This document shows positions 12,901 to 24,276 of a stretch of DNA of 64,000 nucleotides, one piece after another. A program made the position numbers and the translations under genes. Below the pieces are notes generated by a model, which worked only from the letters and a program-made list of their open reading frames with translations, was not told the origin of the DNA and did no database searches. Location: positions 25,260-89,259 of the forward strand of contig RWJK01000969.1 of the NCBI GenBank assembly GCA_004335835.1, read 5' to 3'. The stretch comes from Scenedesmus sp. ARA3. Taxonomy: Eukaryota > Chlorophyta > Chlorophyceae > Sphaeropleales > Scenedesmaceae. How positions within the stretch are numbered: the stretch's first letter is position 1; every line of letters starts with the position of its first letter.

Positions 12901-14605
12901 GGGCCTGCTGCAGGAGCTGCAGAGGGTGGCAGCTGAGTGGCAGAAGGTGCTGCCCACGCTGGCGCTGCAGCTGCTGCAGGTGGGGATATTGGTGTTAATT
13001 GATTGGCTGCATTGGTGGTTGTGTGTGATCGGAGTAGTGCATGTGCAGGCGGTGCGGTGCGGTGCAGGTTTTGAGGGAAGGCATAACTGCGCTGCCTGTT
13101 GACTCAAGAGAGAGTTTGCGTGTGGATGGATGCAAGCAGCATAGCAATAGCGCTGTTGTGTGTTGTGCTGTGTTGGGATGAGCCCCTTGCTGCTCACAGG
13201 GGTGCTAAGGCATTCTTGCGATCAGGGGTTGCTGCTGATCCTCTGCCCTGCTGCTGTTGCTGCTGCTGCAGGTGCCCAAGGAGCAGTGGCACACTGTTGC
13301 TGCTGTGCAGGCCATGGTGGACAATCTTGCTGCTGAGCGGGAGGCGGTGGTGGCCTTCCTGCACACCATCGTGGACGAGGTGAGCCTGCAGGGGAGACTC
13401 TGAACACAAACTTGAACACAAACTTGAACATGAACATAGACAAATTGGTCAGCAGGTGGTGCAGTGTGGTTGCCTTCCTGCACACCATCGTGGACGAGGT
13501 GAGCCTGCTGCAGAATGTGTGACGTGAAATAACGTTATACCTAGACCTTGTTGAAAGGGGCGTTTGGGGGTGGTACTGCACACCATCGTGGACGAGGTGA
13601 GCCTGCTGCAGGAGAAACCCTGAACATGAACAGAGAAGATAATGGTCAGCAGGTGGCGCCTGTTGATGCACTGCAAGTAAGTGGCAGCTTGCTACATGCA
13701 CAGCCGTTTATGTCAAAAAGGGTGGCTGTCTAGATGGTGTCCTGCTTCAGCAGACAACCCAACTGGTCACCAGCGGGCGGAGGCGACGATGAGTGTGCTG
13801 CTTGTCCTACTGCTGGCTGTAGCATCTGCCAGCAGCAACAATCCTGCCATGCTGCGTTGTGCCAAACCTGTTTGCTGCTGCTGCTGCTGCTGCTGTTGCT
13901 ATGTGCTGCAGGTGCTCACACCCCTGCAGGAGGGACAGCTGGAAGCCTCCAGCTACCCCTGGTGCCCCGACGTGTGGTCCATCACAGGCCATGCAGCAGA
14001 AGTGGCAGCAGCAACAGGCGCCTGCTCCGACGACAGCAGCGGCAGCGGCAGCGGCGGCCGCAAGGGGCGCAAGCAGCAGCAGCAGCAGCAGCCGGACGAT
14101 GCAGCGGCAGCAGCGGCAGTGAACGATGAGGATCCGCTGGCGGCTCTGGCGATGGGGCAGGATGTGCTACAGCCTCTGATGCCATTTATGACAGCTTTCC
14201 AGCTGCTGAGGGCGCCGATTACAGCACGGGGAGCGGGGCTGCGCTTAAAACGTGAGCAGCAGTGCCCATGTTACTTGTTGTTTGTCTGCTGTTTGAGCGC
14301 GTCACTGGCAGCTACGGCGCTGCATGCTTGACTAAGGCTGGGTGCGGCTGGGCACGGCCTTAGGGGCAGCTGGCATCCTGCAAGCGTGCTGTGACCCTGC
14401 AACATTGCTTGCCCCTCGGATGTTGAACCTGCTGTTTGAATGTGGCGTTGGTAACGGCTACGCTGCATGCTGACTGTGGTTGGGGGAAGCCTCAGAGACA
14501 GCTGGTCCTGCAAGCGTGCTGTTGCCATGCAGATGCTTGCCCGTCACAGCTAGCTAGATGCTGCATGCCGACCAAACGCAGCACTAAGCTTGACTTGAGA
14601 CCTTG

Positions 14606-14692
<87 letters not shown>

Positions 14693-15189
14693 AGGCGCGC
14701 TGCTGCTGGACCCCTTCAAGACGGTGGTGCCTGCTGCCGCATTCCCGCAGCCTGCCGCGCCAGAGGTGGCGGCGCTGTCGCTGCTGGACGCACACTGCGG
14801 CTCCTTCCAGCAGGTTGGGCGCCGCTGCATTTTTGATGATAGTGACGCTGTGCTTGCATGACAGACATACAAATCATCATGCACATCTGGGCGCACACTG
14901 CGGCTCCTTCCAGCAGGTGGGGCGCCGCTGCCTTCTTGGTGTTGATCAATGATGATGTCCAATGATGATATGATGCATGGCAAATACGCATGAGAACACG
15001 TCAGCATGCAGACCTGCAGGTACGGCGCTTGCATGACAAATACACATGAGGACACATCATCATGCAGACCTGTCAGGTACGGCGCTTGCATGATGCACGC
15101 GCACATCATCCTGGGCGATTGCAGCGCCGGCTGAGGAAGGGCTGCAAGGTGTCCCGGATGCCCACACGACTCCTGCTGGCGCCCAACCA

Positions 15190-15226
<37 letters not shown>

Positions 15227-15436
15227 GTGGTGGTGACTCACTTCTGCTGCTGCTGCTGCTGCTGCTGCCAGGTGATGCTGTGGGACTGGCTCAAGGCCAA
15301 CCTGCCGGGCTACCTCACGCTGCCGCGCCTCAACTCGCCAGACATTGCAGCACCAGCCACGCCTGCTGCTGCAGCAGCACAGCCGGCAGCAGCTTGCAGG
15401 GCACTGCATGGCGGGCGGAACTTGGTTGCAGCCTGA
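9988..15436 (+). CDS. bZIP transcription factor
   Basis: Eight exons join in phase: 9988-10608, 11163-11318, 11894-12205, 12557-12979, 13272-13379, 13912-14251, 14695-14813 and 15272-15436 (747 residues). Exon 1 ends in the basic region, LNKGALAQKRFRERQK, which has the Asn-x7-Arg signature (N193, R201). Exon 2 is a leucine zipper, QVAQLTQRLAAMQREKDRLE onward. The fork is thus split by an intron exactly between basic region and zipper. The N-terminus (MQSEDNQWMDPLLWELA) and the rest are rich in Gln, Ala and Ser, as in activation regions; the C-terminal half (RHALFSHYYWAVWCLNSSEV, EQWHTVAAVQAMVDNLAAER) has no family I know. The expected role is dimeric DNA binding in the nucleus. Introns 4-7 end in CTG tracts, and introns 2, 5 and 7 carry duplicated donor regions. 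The start was chosen as the first ATG of the open frame. High confidence for the class, none for the target genes. Confidence 0.9.
11287..11735 (+). repeat. Duplicated exon 2 donor and degenerate repeats in bZIP intron 2
   Basis: The end of exon 2 (atgaggcacgcttgcacacc followed by aacaaggtggg) recurs at about 11404-11437 with few changes, including its GT donor. Beyond it, blocks beginning tagtgtgtgctatatgcatgg recur at about 11348, 11581 and 11677, so most of intron 2 is decayed tandem duplication. Confidence 0.75.
13346..13612 (+). repeat. Three copies of the exon 5 donor junction in the bZIP gene
   Basis: The exon 5 end with its donor (cacaccatcgtggacgag followed by gtgagcctg) is present at about 13361-13393 and again at about 13477-13509 and 13580-13611. 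The second copy begins further upstream in the exon (ttgccttcctg). Only the first copy is used in the phase-consistent model; the others would be alternative donors or intron sequence. Confidence 0.8.
14608..14694 (+). repeat. (CTG)28 tract forming the end of bZIP intron 6
   Basis: 28 perfect CTG units run straight into the CAG acceptor at 14692-14694. This is the longest of the intron-terminal CTG tracts in the window. There is no other pyrimidine tract between it and the exon. Confidence 0.95.
14789..14934 (+). repeat. Duplicated exon 7 donor junction in the bZIP gene
   Basis: The exon 7 end, cacactgcggctccttccag plus caggttgggcgccgctg, recurs about 100 bases downstream at 14892-14934 as caggtggggcgccgctg. 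Further downstream two copies of ggtacggcgcttgcatga (15020 and 15075) show that duplication continued in intron 7. Confidence 0.8.
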
Positions 15437-15621
15437 GCAGTGCGGCAGAGCAGCAGAGCAGCAGGAGGGAGGGTTGACAGCAGCCTAAGGCTGTATGTGA
15501 GTGGGATTTGCATGCAGGGCTGATGCGTGAGCAGTGCGGCAGAGCAGCAGGAGGGAGGTTTTGTGGGTTGACAGGGGGCTGAGGCTGTGCCTGTGTGGGA
15601 GCTGCATGCAGGGCTGATGCG
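15434..15621 (+). repeat. Tandem ~95-base duplication starting at the bZIP stop codon
   Basis: Two units, about 15434-15528 and 15529-15621, each begin with tgagcagtgcggcagagcag and end in tgcatgcagggctgatgc. The first unit carries the bZIP stop codon TGA; the second keeps the TGA triplet. This lies in the likely 3' UTR. Confidence 0.85.
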
Positions 15622-15636
15622 TGGGCAGGCATGACC

Positions 15637-16008
15637 TGCCAGCAACAAGGTGTGTGCCACCATGCGCCCTGCTCATGGTGGCATCTTGCACATGTGCCAG
15701 CAACAAGGTGTGTGCCACCATGCGCCCTGCTCATGGTGGCATCTTGCACATGTGNNNNNNNNNNNNNNNNNNNNNNNNNNNNNNNNNNNNNNNNNNNNNN
15801 NNNNNNNNNNNNNNNNNNNNNNNNNNNNNNNNNNNNNNNNNNNNNNNNNNNNNNNNNNNNNNNNNNNNNNNNNNNNNNNNNNNNNNNNNNNNNNNNNNNN
15901 TGTGTCACCATGCGCCCTGTGTCACCATGCGCCCTGTGTCACCATGCGCCCTGTGTCACCATGCGCCCTGTGCCACCATGCGCCCTGCTCATGGTGGCAT
16001 CCTGCACA
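15637..16008 (+). repeat. Minisatellite on both sides of the assembly gap
   Basis: Left of the gap are two ~57-base units holding ccagcaacaaggtgtgtgcc and catgcgccctgctcatggtg. Right of it are about four ~18-base units of tgtgtcaccatgcgccc, then a last partial long unit. The array was probably too repetitive to assemble through. Confidence 0.85.
15755..15900. other. Assembly gap (146 N)
   Basis: A run of N inside the minisatellite. Its true length is unknown. Confidence 0.99.
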
Positions 16009-16726
16009 TGTGGGGCAGCCGTTGTGGATTGGTTTGGGGTTGATGGCAGAAGCAGGCGGCGGCCCAGCAATGTCTGTTTTGTTGAAGCAGCAAGTGCCTT
16101 GGTGTGTTTGGCAATGCTTGAGCTGTGAGTGACAGGGTGATGGGCAGGGCTAGAGGGGATTGGAGGGTGGGACGCGCAGCAAAGGAGCCTGCTGAGGCAG
16201 CTGCAGTGGTTGATGCTGCAGCTGCAGAGATTGGCGCAGCTGTAGTGTTTGATGCAGCTGTGGTGATCCATGCGGCTGCACTGTGCAGCGCTTGGTGCCA
16301 GGGTGTATGCTATGTGCTGCTTGAATTGTATGACAGCAGCTGGTGTAGGCGCAGGTCTGGGTGTCTGGACTCACCACCGATGTGCATTGTGTGAGCAGCT
16401 GTTGCAGTTGGGCGGGTGCGGGAGGGCGTGCAGCCCTATGCAACAAGATACCTAGCTGGCTTGAGGGTTGTCTTTTGGGCATTTACAACCTCTGTGTGCT
16501 AGTTGCCTGCCTGTGTGCTGGAGATGGCATGCATGTGATGGTTGGCTTCCTCCGTGTCTGTGTACCTGTGTTTGTGAGGTTTGCAACTGTTGGCTGAGAA
16601 GCATTGTGCGAGCTGGTGCAGAGTGTCTGTTGTGGAGCCTGTGCCTCTGCAGGGCCTGGCAGAGACAGAAGACATCTGCGATGGGAGACAAGACATTGTG
16701 CCGTGCACCACCCAGGATGTGCTAAT

Positions 16727-16828
16727 GTGGCTCGTGCTTGTGCTGGTTTGACGTGGCCATCTGCATTGCAGTGTGATGTGGCTCGTGCTTGTGCTGGTTT
16801 GACGTGGCCATCTGCATTGCAGTGTGAT
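16727..16828 (+). repeat. Perfect or near-perfect 51-base tandem duplication
   Basis: The unit beginning gtggctcgtgcttgtgctgg and ending gcattgcagtgtgat occurs twice back to back, and a third partial unit follows. Confidence 0.9.
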
Positions 16829-18348
16829 GTGGCGAGCCCACTTTCACTGCGTGCATAAAAGTGGTGGTGTCAACTGGCAGGTGCCAAGTGGCCCTGAAAC
16901 CTCCAGGGACGTCTCATCGTGTGAGTATTGCTTCAACTGACGCAGAAAGATCTATCATACAAAGCACCTGCAGCACCCGGCGCTCGCTGGTTGGTGTATG
17001 ATGTGGCTACCTGCCTGCCTGGGTGCTGAAACCCGCATTGGAATCGAGTTTTGCTGCACTGTTGTACATGCTTGTCCTGCTTTGTCCGCCTCCTTGATGC
17101 AGGCGTGCTTTCAGCAGGCGTGCTCCCTGGTTTATGTTATGTGCATGCCTGAGTCTCAAACCATATTAGAACCTGAGCACTGCCGCACTGCTGTGTTACG
17201 GCCTGATGTCCCGTTGTATGTATCGTGCAGCTGGCTGCGGCTGCTGCTGTTGAGTGAGCGAGAGTGCTTGAGAGCGATCAACTGCTGTATTTTACTGGGG
17301 AGTGCATTGTGTGCCTTACTTGTGGCTCAGTTGCGCACCCAAAGTTGTCTCTAGCAGTACCCGACTGTTGTGCGCGCGACAGCGCTATCTGAAGTGCTTG
17401 GTGCTGCAGCATGAGCAGCCGGCAGGCTTTGGCCTGGGCCGTGCAATGGCAGCTTGTGTGCTACTTGCATGTGTTGATTTAGCGTGTTGTGTTGAGGTTG
17501 ACGCAGCAGGTGTTGAGCAGCACGCCAACGCATAGCGTGATGCACACAATGCTGTAACTCGTGGATTTGTGGTGCTGCATTTGTTTGAGTCGTCTGTAGG
17601 ACAATGTGTGATGGCTGCCCAGAGTGCCAGAGAATTAGATCAAAGACGCAGGCAGCCATTCTTTTGGCTCACTCTTTGGCTCACTCAAGTGGGCTATGCA
17701 GGACGCTGCGCTGCCTGCAAGGCTGAAAGTTGAATTCTGTGGTGCTCTACCTTGGGTGTTGCCCTGGTGATGCATCACTATGCTGTGGGCCGCACATGTT
17801 AATCCGACTTTCAGATGCTCTGGCAGTCGTCGCTCTGGGACATCCTCTCCCGTTGCCTGTGTATGCCAGCGTATGTTCCATACACAAGGTGACACTGAGT
17901 TTGTGCTTTGGTGCTGGTATAGCTTGATGTGTAGCTTGGTGCCCGCTTGAAACCTTTTGTCTGCTGAGCTTGCGGAGCTGTGCTGCATGCAAACAGCCGG
18001 CTTGACACGTGTCAGTGCGCCACTTGTGAGCAGGCTGCTTCACATCGCGTCCATGGTTGAGTCTGGAGTTCACTGGATATGGCTGAATGCCTTCCTGAGG
18101 TTACCTGTTGCCATGGCCATGTTGCCTTGTGGGGTTGGCTACTGCCAAGGACTTCATTCTGAGCATGCCTCCGGCTGAGCTACACTGCAAGCTGCAGCAG
18201 CAACTGGGCTCGAGGGGTCTGATACACACTGTGCATGCGGCCTGCAGCTACCACGCAGCTTGCAGGAAGCTGCACAGCTGCAGCGCTACAATGCAAGACT
18301 GCACCACATGACCCCTGCCAGCATTTCTTACTGGTTACTGGTTACTGG

Positions 18349-18588
18349 TGATGTGGTAGCACGGATAGCTTTGTGCGGTACACTGGGTATTGGCACGCGA
18401 CTGGGTACACAGCGCACTGCTCTGCGTGCATCACATCAGCTGGTGTTTGCCAGCATTTTCTACCGGTGATGCGGCAGCATGGATGCCTTTGTGTGGTACG
18501 ATGGGTATTGGCACTCAACTGAACACACAGCGCACACATACTGCTGTGCGCGCATCATACCAGCTGGTGTTGATTGTGCTTGCTTGCC
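18349..18588 (+). repeat. Degenerate ~119-base tandem repeat
   Basis: Two units share tgggtattggcac, acacagcgca, gcgtgcatcacatcagctgg and related blocks. Lying between two convergent genes, it is probably non-coding. Confidence 0.7.
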
Positions 18589-20162
18589 GCACATCGTTGT
18601 GAGGAGTTCCGCCATTCTCTGCTTAGCGCACAGGCGCCCAAGGAATGGCTGAGTATTGCTGGCGCGGTGTTCTGCATCACAAAAATAGCACTGGATTGGT
18701 ACCATTTCACACGGTGGTGTGGTATTTTACTAGGTGCGCTTACGATTGCCGCCAGGATGCATGGTTACTGCTGCCATGGCGTGTCCATTGCAGAGTTGCT
18801 CAGAGGTTGTGATGGCCATGTGGGGACCAGGGCACAGTGTGCTAAGCAGCTCTGCTGGTGTTGCAACATGTGGGTGCATGTCGGCGTTGCTGATGCTTTT
18901 GGGGCCTGCAACCAAGCTGTGATGGCTGTGCAAAGAGCGCTGCAATGCACCATAGTCCTTGTGGGTACTACTGCACGGATGCATTGCAACTGCCAGTTCT
19001 GCATTGACGTTGTTACCACGTCGTTTGTGGTGTTGCACGACAGAAACCACCAACTGGCTTTGCAGAGCCTCTATGCTCCCTGCAAGCTAGCAGCACATGG
19101 CCAGGGTGTGCTGCTGCTGGCTGTGCTCGCCCCTGCCTTGCTGCAGCAACAATGCACCTCTTGCCTCTGTCTTACCACAGCCTCACTTCAATTAGCATGA
19201 GGCTAGCAGCACTCTACTTTGCATGCAGAATTAAGCAAGCTTCTGTGGCATGTCTGTGTCCGAGCCTATGTCTATGTGCAGGCCCCTGGGGTACTGTTGT
19301 GTCTGTTTTGCATGGGTAAAAAGCTGGTGAGTTGGGGTTGCTGCGGGATGACTGCGAGTGTGAGTGTGCATCACCATTCAGATGCGGAGGAACTGCCGAC
19401 AGGTGTGGCTGTGCATTTTGTCCGTGCACATGTTGAAGCACTGTTCACTTCTTGAGGTAGACAGCACGCACATGTGCTGCCAGCCAACACGGCTGAGCAG
19501 CACCAGGCACGTGCCCATTGTAAAGGGTGAGTTTGCATTTCACAACATGTAAGCAGCTGTGGCATTGGATACCTTCAGTTGCGTGCTGTGTGGCCTGCAT
19601 GACTTGGCTTCTGCCTGCAGGCAATGCCTGCAGCACGCAGTCCCTGCGCAAACCCTGCGCGCCCTACGGGGCTGTGACAGGGGTACTCTTTGGCACAAGA
19701 TTCTGTCGATTGGGCACTTGCCTGAGTAGGCCGTGTGTATCGGTTATTATTTCGCTTAGCTTATTGTGCTGCATGTGCGCTTGGCTGCTAATACGGTGCA
19801 ACACGCACACGGCACCCACACAGGCCTGAAGCCCTGCCATATTTGTTTCACTGTTGCCCATGCTGCTTGTATACGATTGTTACAACCGGCATGTGAGTAC
19901 CCAGGTGCAAACCCAGTGTCACCTACCCTGTGTTCTGCGTGCACACCTTTGGCGGCATTGCACAGCACGCGCACTGGTGCAGGGTTTGATGGAGTGTTAT
20001 TGTTTCATGTAACAACAGTCACGCACAGCCAACACAGGTCAGAACTCAGTATTAAGTTGAAAGTGTTACCCGCCATCTGGCTTGAAGCATACTTGCAGCA
20101 GACAACAGCTGCATGCCAAAAGCTGTTGCAGCTGAACAAGCTCAGCTAAGCGCACGCGTGCG

Positions 20163-23100
20163 TCAACCGCCAGCTTCTGCTGCCCCTGCTCCCTCCATGT
20201 ACAGCCAGCCGCACTGCAGCACCGTGCACGTAGCCAGCAGCGCCAAGCACATCGCCGTGATGGTAGCCGCAGCCCTGCAGCAAGCACCAGCCACGGCATG
20301 CCTTACTAAGTTGCACACAACTCATTGTATGCTGCATGCACACGTGTCTCCCTGCAGTGTCCTGTATTGTTGAGAACGTCTGCCAGTACCTCAACGGTGC
20401 TGCGACAATTCGCAGAATATATGCTTTTGACAGGCACGTCTTGCAGTCAGGCTGCTGGGCTGCTGCAGCCATGGTGCATGCCAGAGGCAGCGCAGCAGGG
20501 GCAGTCCACGAGATGCTGGCAACGCGCTGACTCAGCCCAGCTGTTTGACTGTCCAACTCATCATAATCATGTTACCATTTGGGCAGCAACGCCGCCATCG
20601 GCCCCACAGTTGACTGTCCAACTGTGCTGCAGCCACATCATAGCGTGGCCGTCATGACCATTACATTTGACATACAAATTTGCGTATGTAGCTGCTGCTC
20701 ACCTGGCGTTGGTGTCCGCTGCTGCAGCACCCATCGCCCATTGCTGAAGCTGCGCAGCCCTGCCTCCTGCTGCTGCAGCAAGCGCAGCTGCTGCGCTGCT
20801 GCCCACGCTCTGCTGCTGCAGCTGCAGCTGCTCTCCCAGGCTGTGGTGGACAGCCAGCACTGCCAGCTGCCCCGCAGCCAGCGAGGCAGCGCTGCGGCAA
20901 CAGCAGCAGCAGCAGCAGCGGTGTAACAATAGTTGGTTCAACCGTACACCAACACCACTCGTTCGTACTGCACAGGAAGCACTTTCTGACAGATAGGTGC
21001 ACAGTTGGTGACTTGCAGCAGCATGCCATACATGTTGAATGTTGCAAAGAAACACAGCACACGTGACAGCATCACGGTGTCGTTGCAGACAGCCCCCTGT
21101 GAGTAGCAAAGTAACAAAGAAGTGACAGTCAGGTGGAGGGCAGCCCACCTGGCTGTGCCTGTGAACCACATGAGCTCGCATTGCAGCAGTGCACGCGGCA
21201 CCATCAGGCCACTGGACAGCAGCAGCAGCAGCTGCTGGCTGGCAGACACGCCTGGCAGGGCTTGCAAGGGCTGGAAGGAGGACTCCACCTGCAGCGCGAA
21301 GACGGTAGAGAAGACGGCTCGGCATTGACCAAAGACAGGAGATCTGCCAACAGTCGGCATTACAGTAACAGGTGCACAGCCTGAAGAGGCGCAACCCATT
21401 GTTTGGTTGTGTGAAGCTCAACGACACGACAGTGGTACAGTGCGGCACCGCCAACTGCATCGTCTGTAAGCGACATCATGAGGAGGGTGCTTGCATGTAA
21501 AATGAAGCTTAGCTACCACAGCACTCAAATTCCAATGCGGCAGCAAAACAATATCGATGCAGAACAAAGAAAAAACTCGAAGACGCACTGCACTGCAGTC
21601 ACCCTGTGCGTCTACTGCACACCCACCAGCAGCTGCAGCGGCTGCAGTATCAGGAGCAGCGTTGCTGACCAGGCCGGCCAGTCAGCCCACAGCATCTGCA
21701 GCTGCTTGTTTCCTGATGCTGCCACCAGCCGCGCAGCCAACAGCACAGCCGCAGCACCTGCAGCAGCTGGCACTAGCCACTGCACGCCTGCTGCTGCTGC
21801 TGCAGCTGAGCTGTCGCCAATGCTGCAGAAGTACTGTGGGCAGCACAGCAGGGCCAGCACAGAGCAGCGCATACGAGCATGTCAGGGTGACGTGGATGCT
21901 GCTGCTGCTACTGAGGCTGCTTCACACCATGTGCTACATCTAGTAGATGCCAATAGCACTTGAAGGCAGCCAAGTGTGGCATGTAAAATGACAGCGTGGC
22001 ATGTGTTTAACGGCTTGTCGGAGCAGCTGTTGGCAGCTATACGTGTGCAAATGCTCTGCACTGGCCAAGGCTGCCTGCTAGTATCAGGCTGTCGCGTTGT
22101 TCACATGTGCAACCACCACCCTGAAGGTTCAGCAACAGCAACTTTGAAAGGCTTCAACATGCCGAGATTGCCACCAACCTGGGCAACCACATAGATGGCA
22201 CCCTGCGCACTCAGCACCTTGTACGCCCACCCAATGGTAGGAGGCGTGGAGGTGCATGGGGTACTCTTGTTGCCACACACGTCCCCTTCCTTAACTTACG
22301 CGGGCGTTGAATGTGAACACACCAGGCGTACCTCATTCATTCATTCACACCCAACCCACACTCACTTGAGCCAGCAAGCCACCACCCAGTACTCCCAGCG
22401 CTTGCTGCACTCTCTGCAAGATGAGCATGGGCTGCCACTTGAAAAGGCGAGCTCTGTCACCACCACTGCTGCTGCTGCTGCTGCTGCTGCCTTTGGCAGA
22501 TTGGCATGCTGTAGCCAGCACAGTTATGGCGGCTGCCGCCAGAGCTGCTGCAGTGCAGCAGGCCACCCAAGGGGGTGCAGCTGGGCCGGCAAACTGCGTG
22601 CACAGCAAAGAAAAGCACATGTTCTGTGTTGGGCAGGTGCTATGGGGCAGCAGCAGCACCACAACGGCAGCAAGCAAGCTTGCACGCTGGTGCCTGCAGC
22701 ACATGTGATCAATCAGTGGGTTGTGCAGTAGCAGGTCATGCTGCAACGCCTGCATCATTGCCAGCCACTGCTGTTGAGCACAGCCTGATGCAAGATCTGC
22801 CAAAATGTAGCTGTTGCGCATTGGCATTGCCCCACAGGGACCTGCGCCTTCTGAAGTTCTGCTCTATAACTTGAAGCTGCAAGGCAGCTTATCAGTCACT
22901 GAACCGTGCGCTTCATGCCACCAAGCCGTAACCTCAAGTTGTATGGTTGAGCACTGCCTGGCTGGCAGCGTGTGTTGAGTGTGACAGTAGCAGCTCCAAT
23001 CCATCACTGCTGCAGCGGGACTCACCAGTGCCAGGCCTGCGCCTGCGGCTGACACTGCAGCGGCAGCAGCGGCACCAGGCTCGCAGCCGATGAAGACTGA

Positions 23101-23813
23101 CAGCAGCACCGTGAAGCTGAACATGTCACGCAGAGGGCCCTGCAGGAGCATTCACAGTATGGTCAACCGTTGGGCAGCTGCTACCACCAAGCGTCCAGAT
23201 ACTTCAACTGTATCTCATTCTATCTCATATTTGAGTTGAATTGCGGAGGAGGGTGGTGGGATTGCAGCAGGCTGGGTTGCATGATGCCGGCTGTACAGCG
23301 CACAGGTGCTCCAACCACCATTGGCTGGCAACTTGGGTTACCCCCCCCCTCCTCCACGCCCCACTCACACGTATGCAGCAACTTGGTTCACTCACTCCTG
23401 AGTGTCAGGAGTGAGAGAAACATAGGCTCACTACAAACGTGGCACACTTATTGCAGGAGTGTGTGCATCTCTGTGTAACATACTTTGCAGCCACCCACCT
23501 GCCAGTCAACAACAGCCGCTGCTCCACCAGCACCACCTGCCATGAGCGGCTGCACTGCCAGAATGAGAGCTGGCACAACAGAGTTGGCTGCAAGGATCTT
23601 CGTGATTGTGCCATGCCTGCTGCTGTTGATGCTGCTGGTGCTGCCTTGTTTATCTTCTCCTCCTCCAACTGCATCCTGTAGCGCTGCATGTGCACATGTG
23701 CTGCTGCTACTGCTAAGCCTGACTGGACGGGGTAGAATCCTGCTCAATCCGTTCGAAGGAATGCATGTAGATGCATGTGTCACGTGGGCTGTCTGGCGCT
23801 GAATTCGCTGCAT
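20163..23813 (-). CDS. Polytopic membrane protein with a likely N-terminal presequence
   Basis: Seven exons join in phase: 23813-23499, 23139-23026, 22749-22366, 21833-21627, 21288-20969, 20891-20703 and 20274-20163, giving 546 residues. The first ~50 residues are rich in Arg/Ser/Thr with few acids (MQRIQRQTAHVTHAS), like an organelle presequence. At least seven hydrophobic spans follow, among them ILAANSVVPALILAVQPLMA, FSFTVLLSVFIGCEPG, AAALAAAAITVLATA, WLVPAAAGAAAVLLAARLVA and a last one, TITAMCLALLATCTVLQCGW. Exon 3 contains a sense CAG Ser tract. Exon 6 follows a CTG-tract acceptor. Exon 3 may hide a further intron between about 22600 and 22700; the start codon could be further upstream. 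I recognise no family. It is divergent from the small gene at 24277. The exon chain is well supported, the function is not. Confidence 0.7.
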
Positions 23814-24276
23814 GTTCCATTGGCCTGGCACTAAGGCAGCACTCCCAACAACCCTAACCTGGCTGACCTTGTGCAGGCGCACACATGCACACTGGGCGAA
23901 AAGCACAAAAAGCTTCTTTTAGGAAAGCGTCTGGGCAACAGACTGTGCCAGTGCTCAACATTGCCCAGTAACAGGACTGTTGTGTAGAGCTACGCCGATG
24001 CGTCAATCACGTAATGGCGCCAAAGACAATACAGCCCCTCTTATCAAGGATAATGACTGCTTATGGAGTTATTAGAAATGTTACCAACCTATATGGGTGC
24101 GATAGACGCAGATTCACAGAGGTGCGTGATGTTCGTGGTGAGAAGACAGCCAACCGTTGAACGCCCCGCGATTCATGCCACTCTGCCAGTATACGCGCAA
24201 CCAAAGTCCTCCAGCGCACATAAATCAGTTCGAATCGTTCTCTACAGCTCAGCAGCACCACTGGAAAGGGCCGACA
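23814..24276. promoter_or_regulatory. Shared head region between divergent genes
   Basis: 463 bases separate the ATG of the membrane protein (-) from that of the small gene (+). The segment is low in CTG words, and no open frame with domain content was seen. It is probably a bidirectional promoter; no specific element is claimed. Confidence 0.5.

Larger units (their letters stand above)
15437..20162. other. Convergent intergenic region dominated by tandem repeats
   Basis: This 4.7 kb lies between the stop codons of the bZIP gene (+) and the membrane protein (-). It should hold both 3' UTRs. I see several minisatellite blocks, an assembly gap, and Cys-rich or low-complexity open frames with no recognisable domain. 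No gene could be supported. Base composition is GT-rich on the plus strand. Confidence 0.6.

Noticed and set aside
14603..14861. Poly-Leu, poly-Ala and poly-Cys open frames over the CTG tract
   Set aside because: The tract is the end of an intron; homopolymer frames arise from the repeat in every frame.
15901..16008. CRISPR-like array next to the gap
   Set aside because: Units are contiguous ~18-base tandem copies with no distinct spacers, in a eukaryotic context.
18574..19200. 208-codon plus-strand open frame
   Set aside because: Cys-rich with no domain, in the repeat-filled convergent intergenic region and overlapping a tandem repeat; likely chance.
20938..20969. Membrane protein ending at the TGA at 20938
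   Set aside because: A GTACGA donor at 20968 and a CTG-tract acceptor at 20892 allow two further in-phase exons that end in a clear last membrane span.
24228..24240. tRNA-like gttcgaatc
   Set aside because: No cloverleaf can be drawn around it on either strand.
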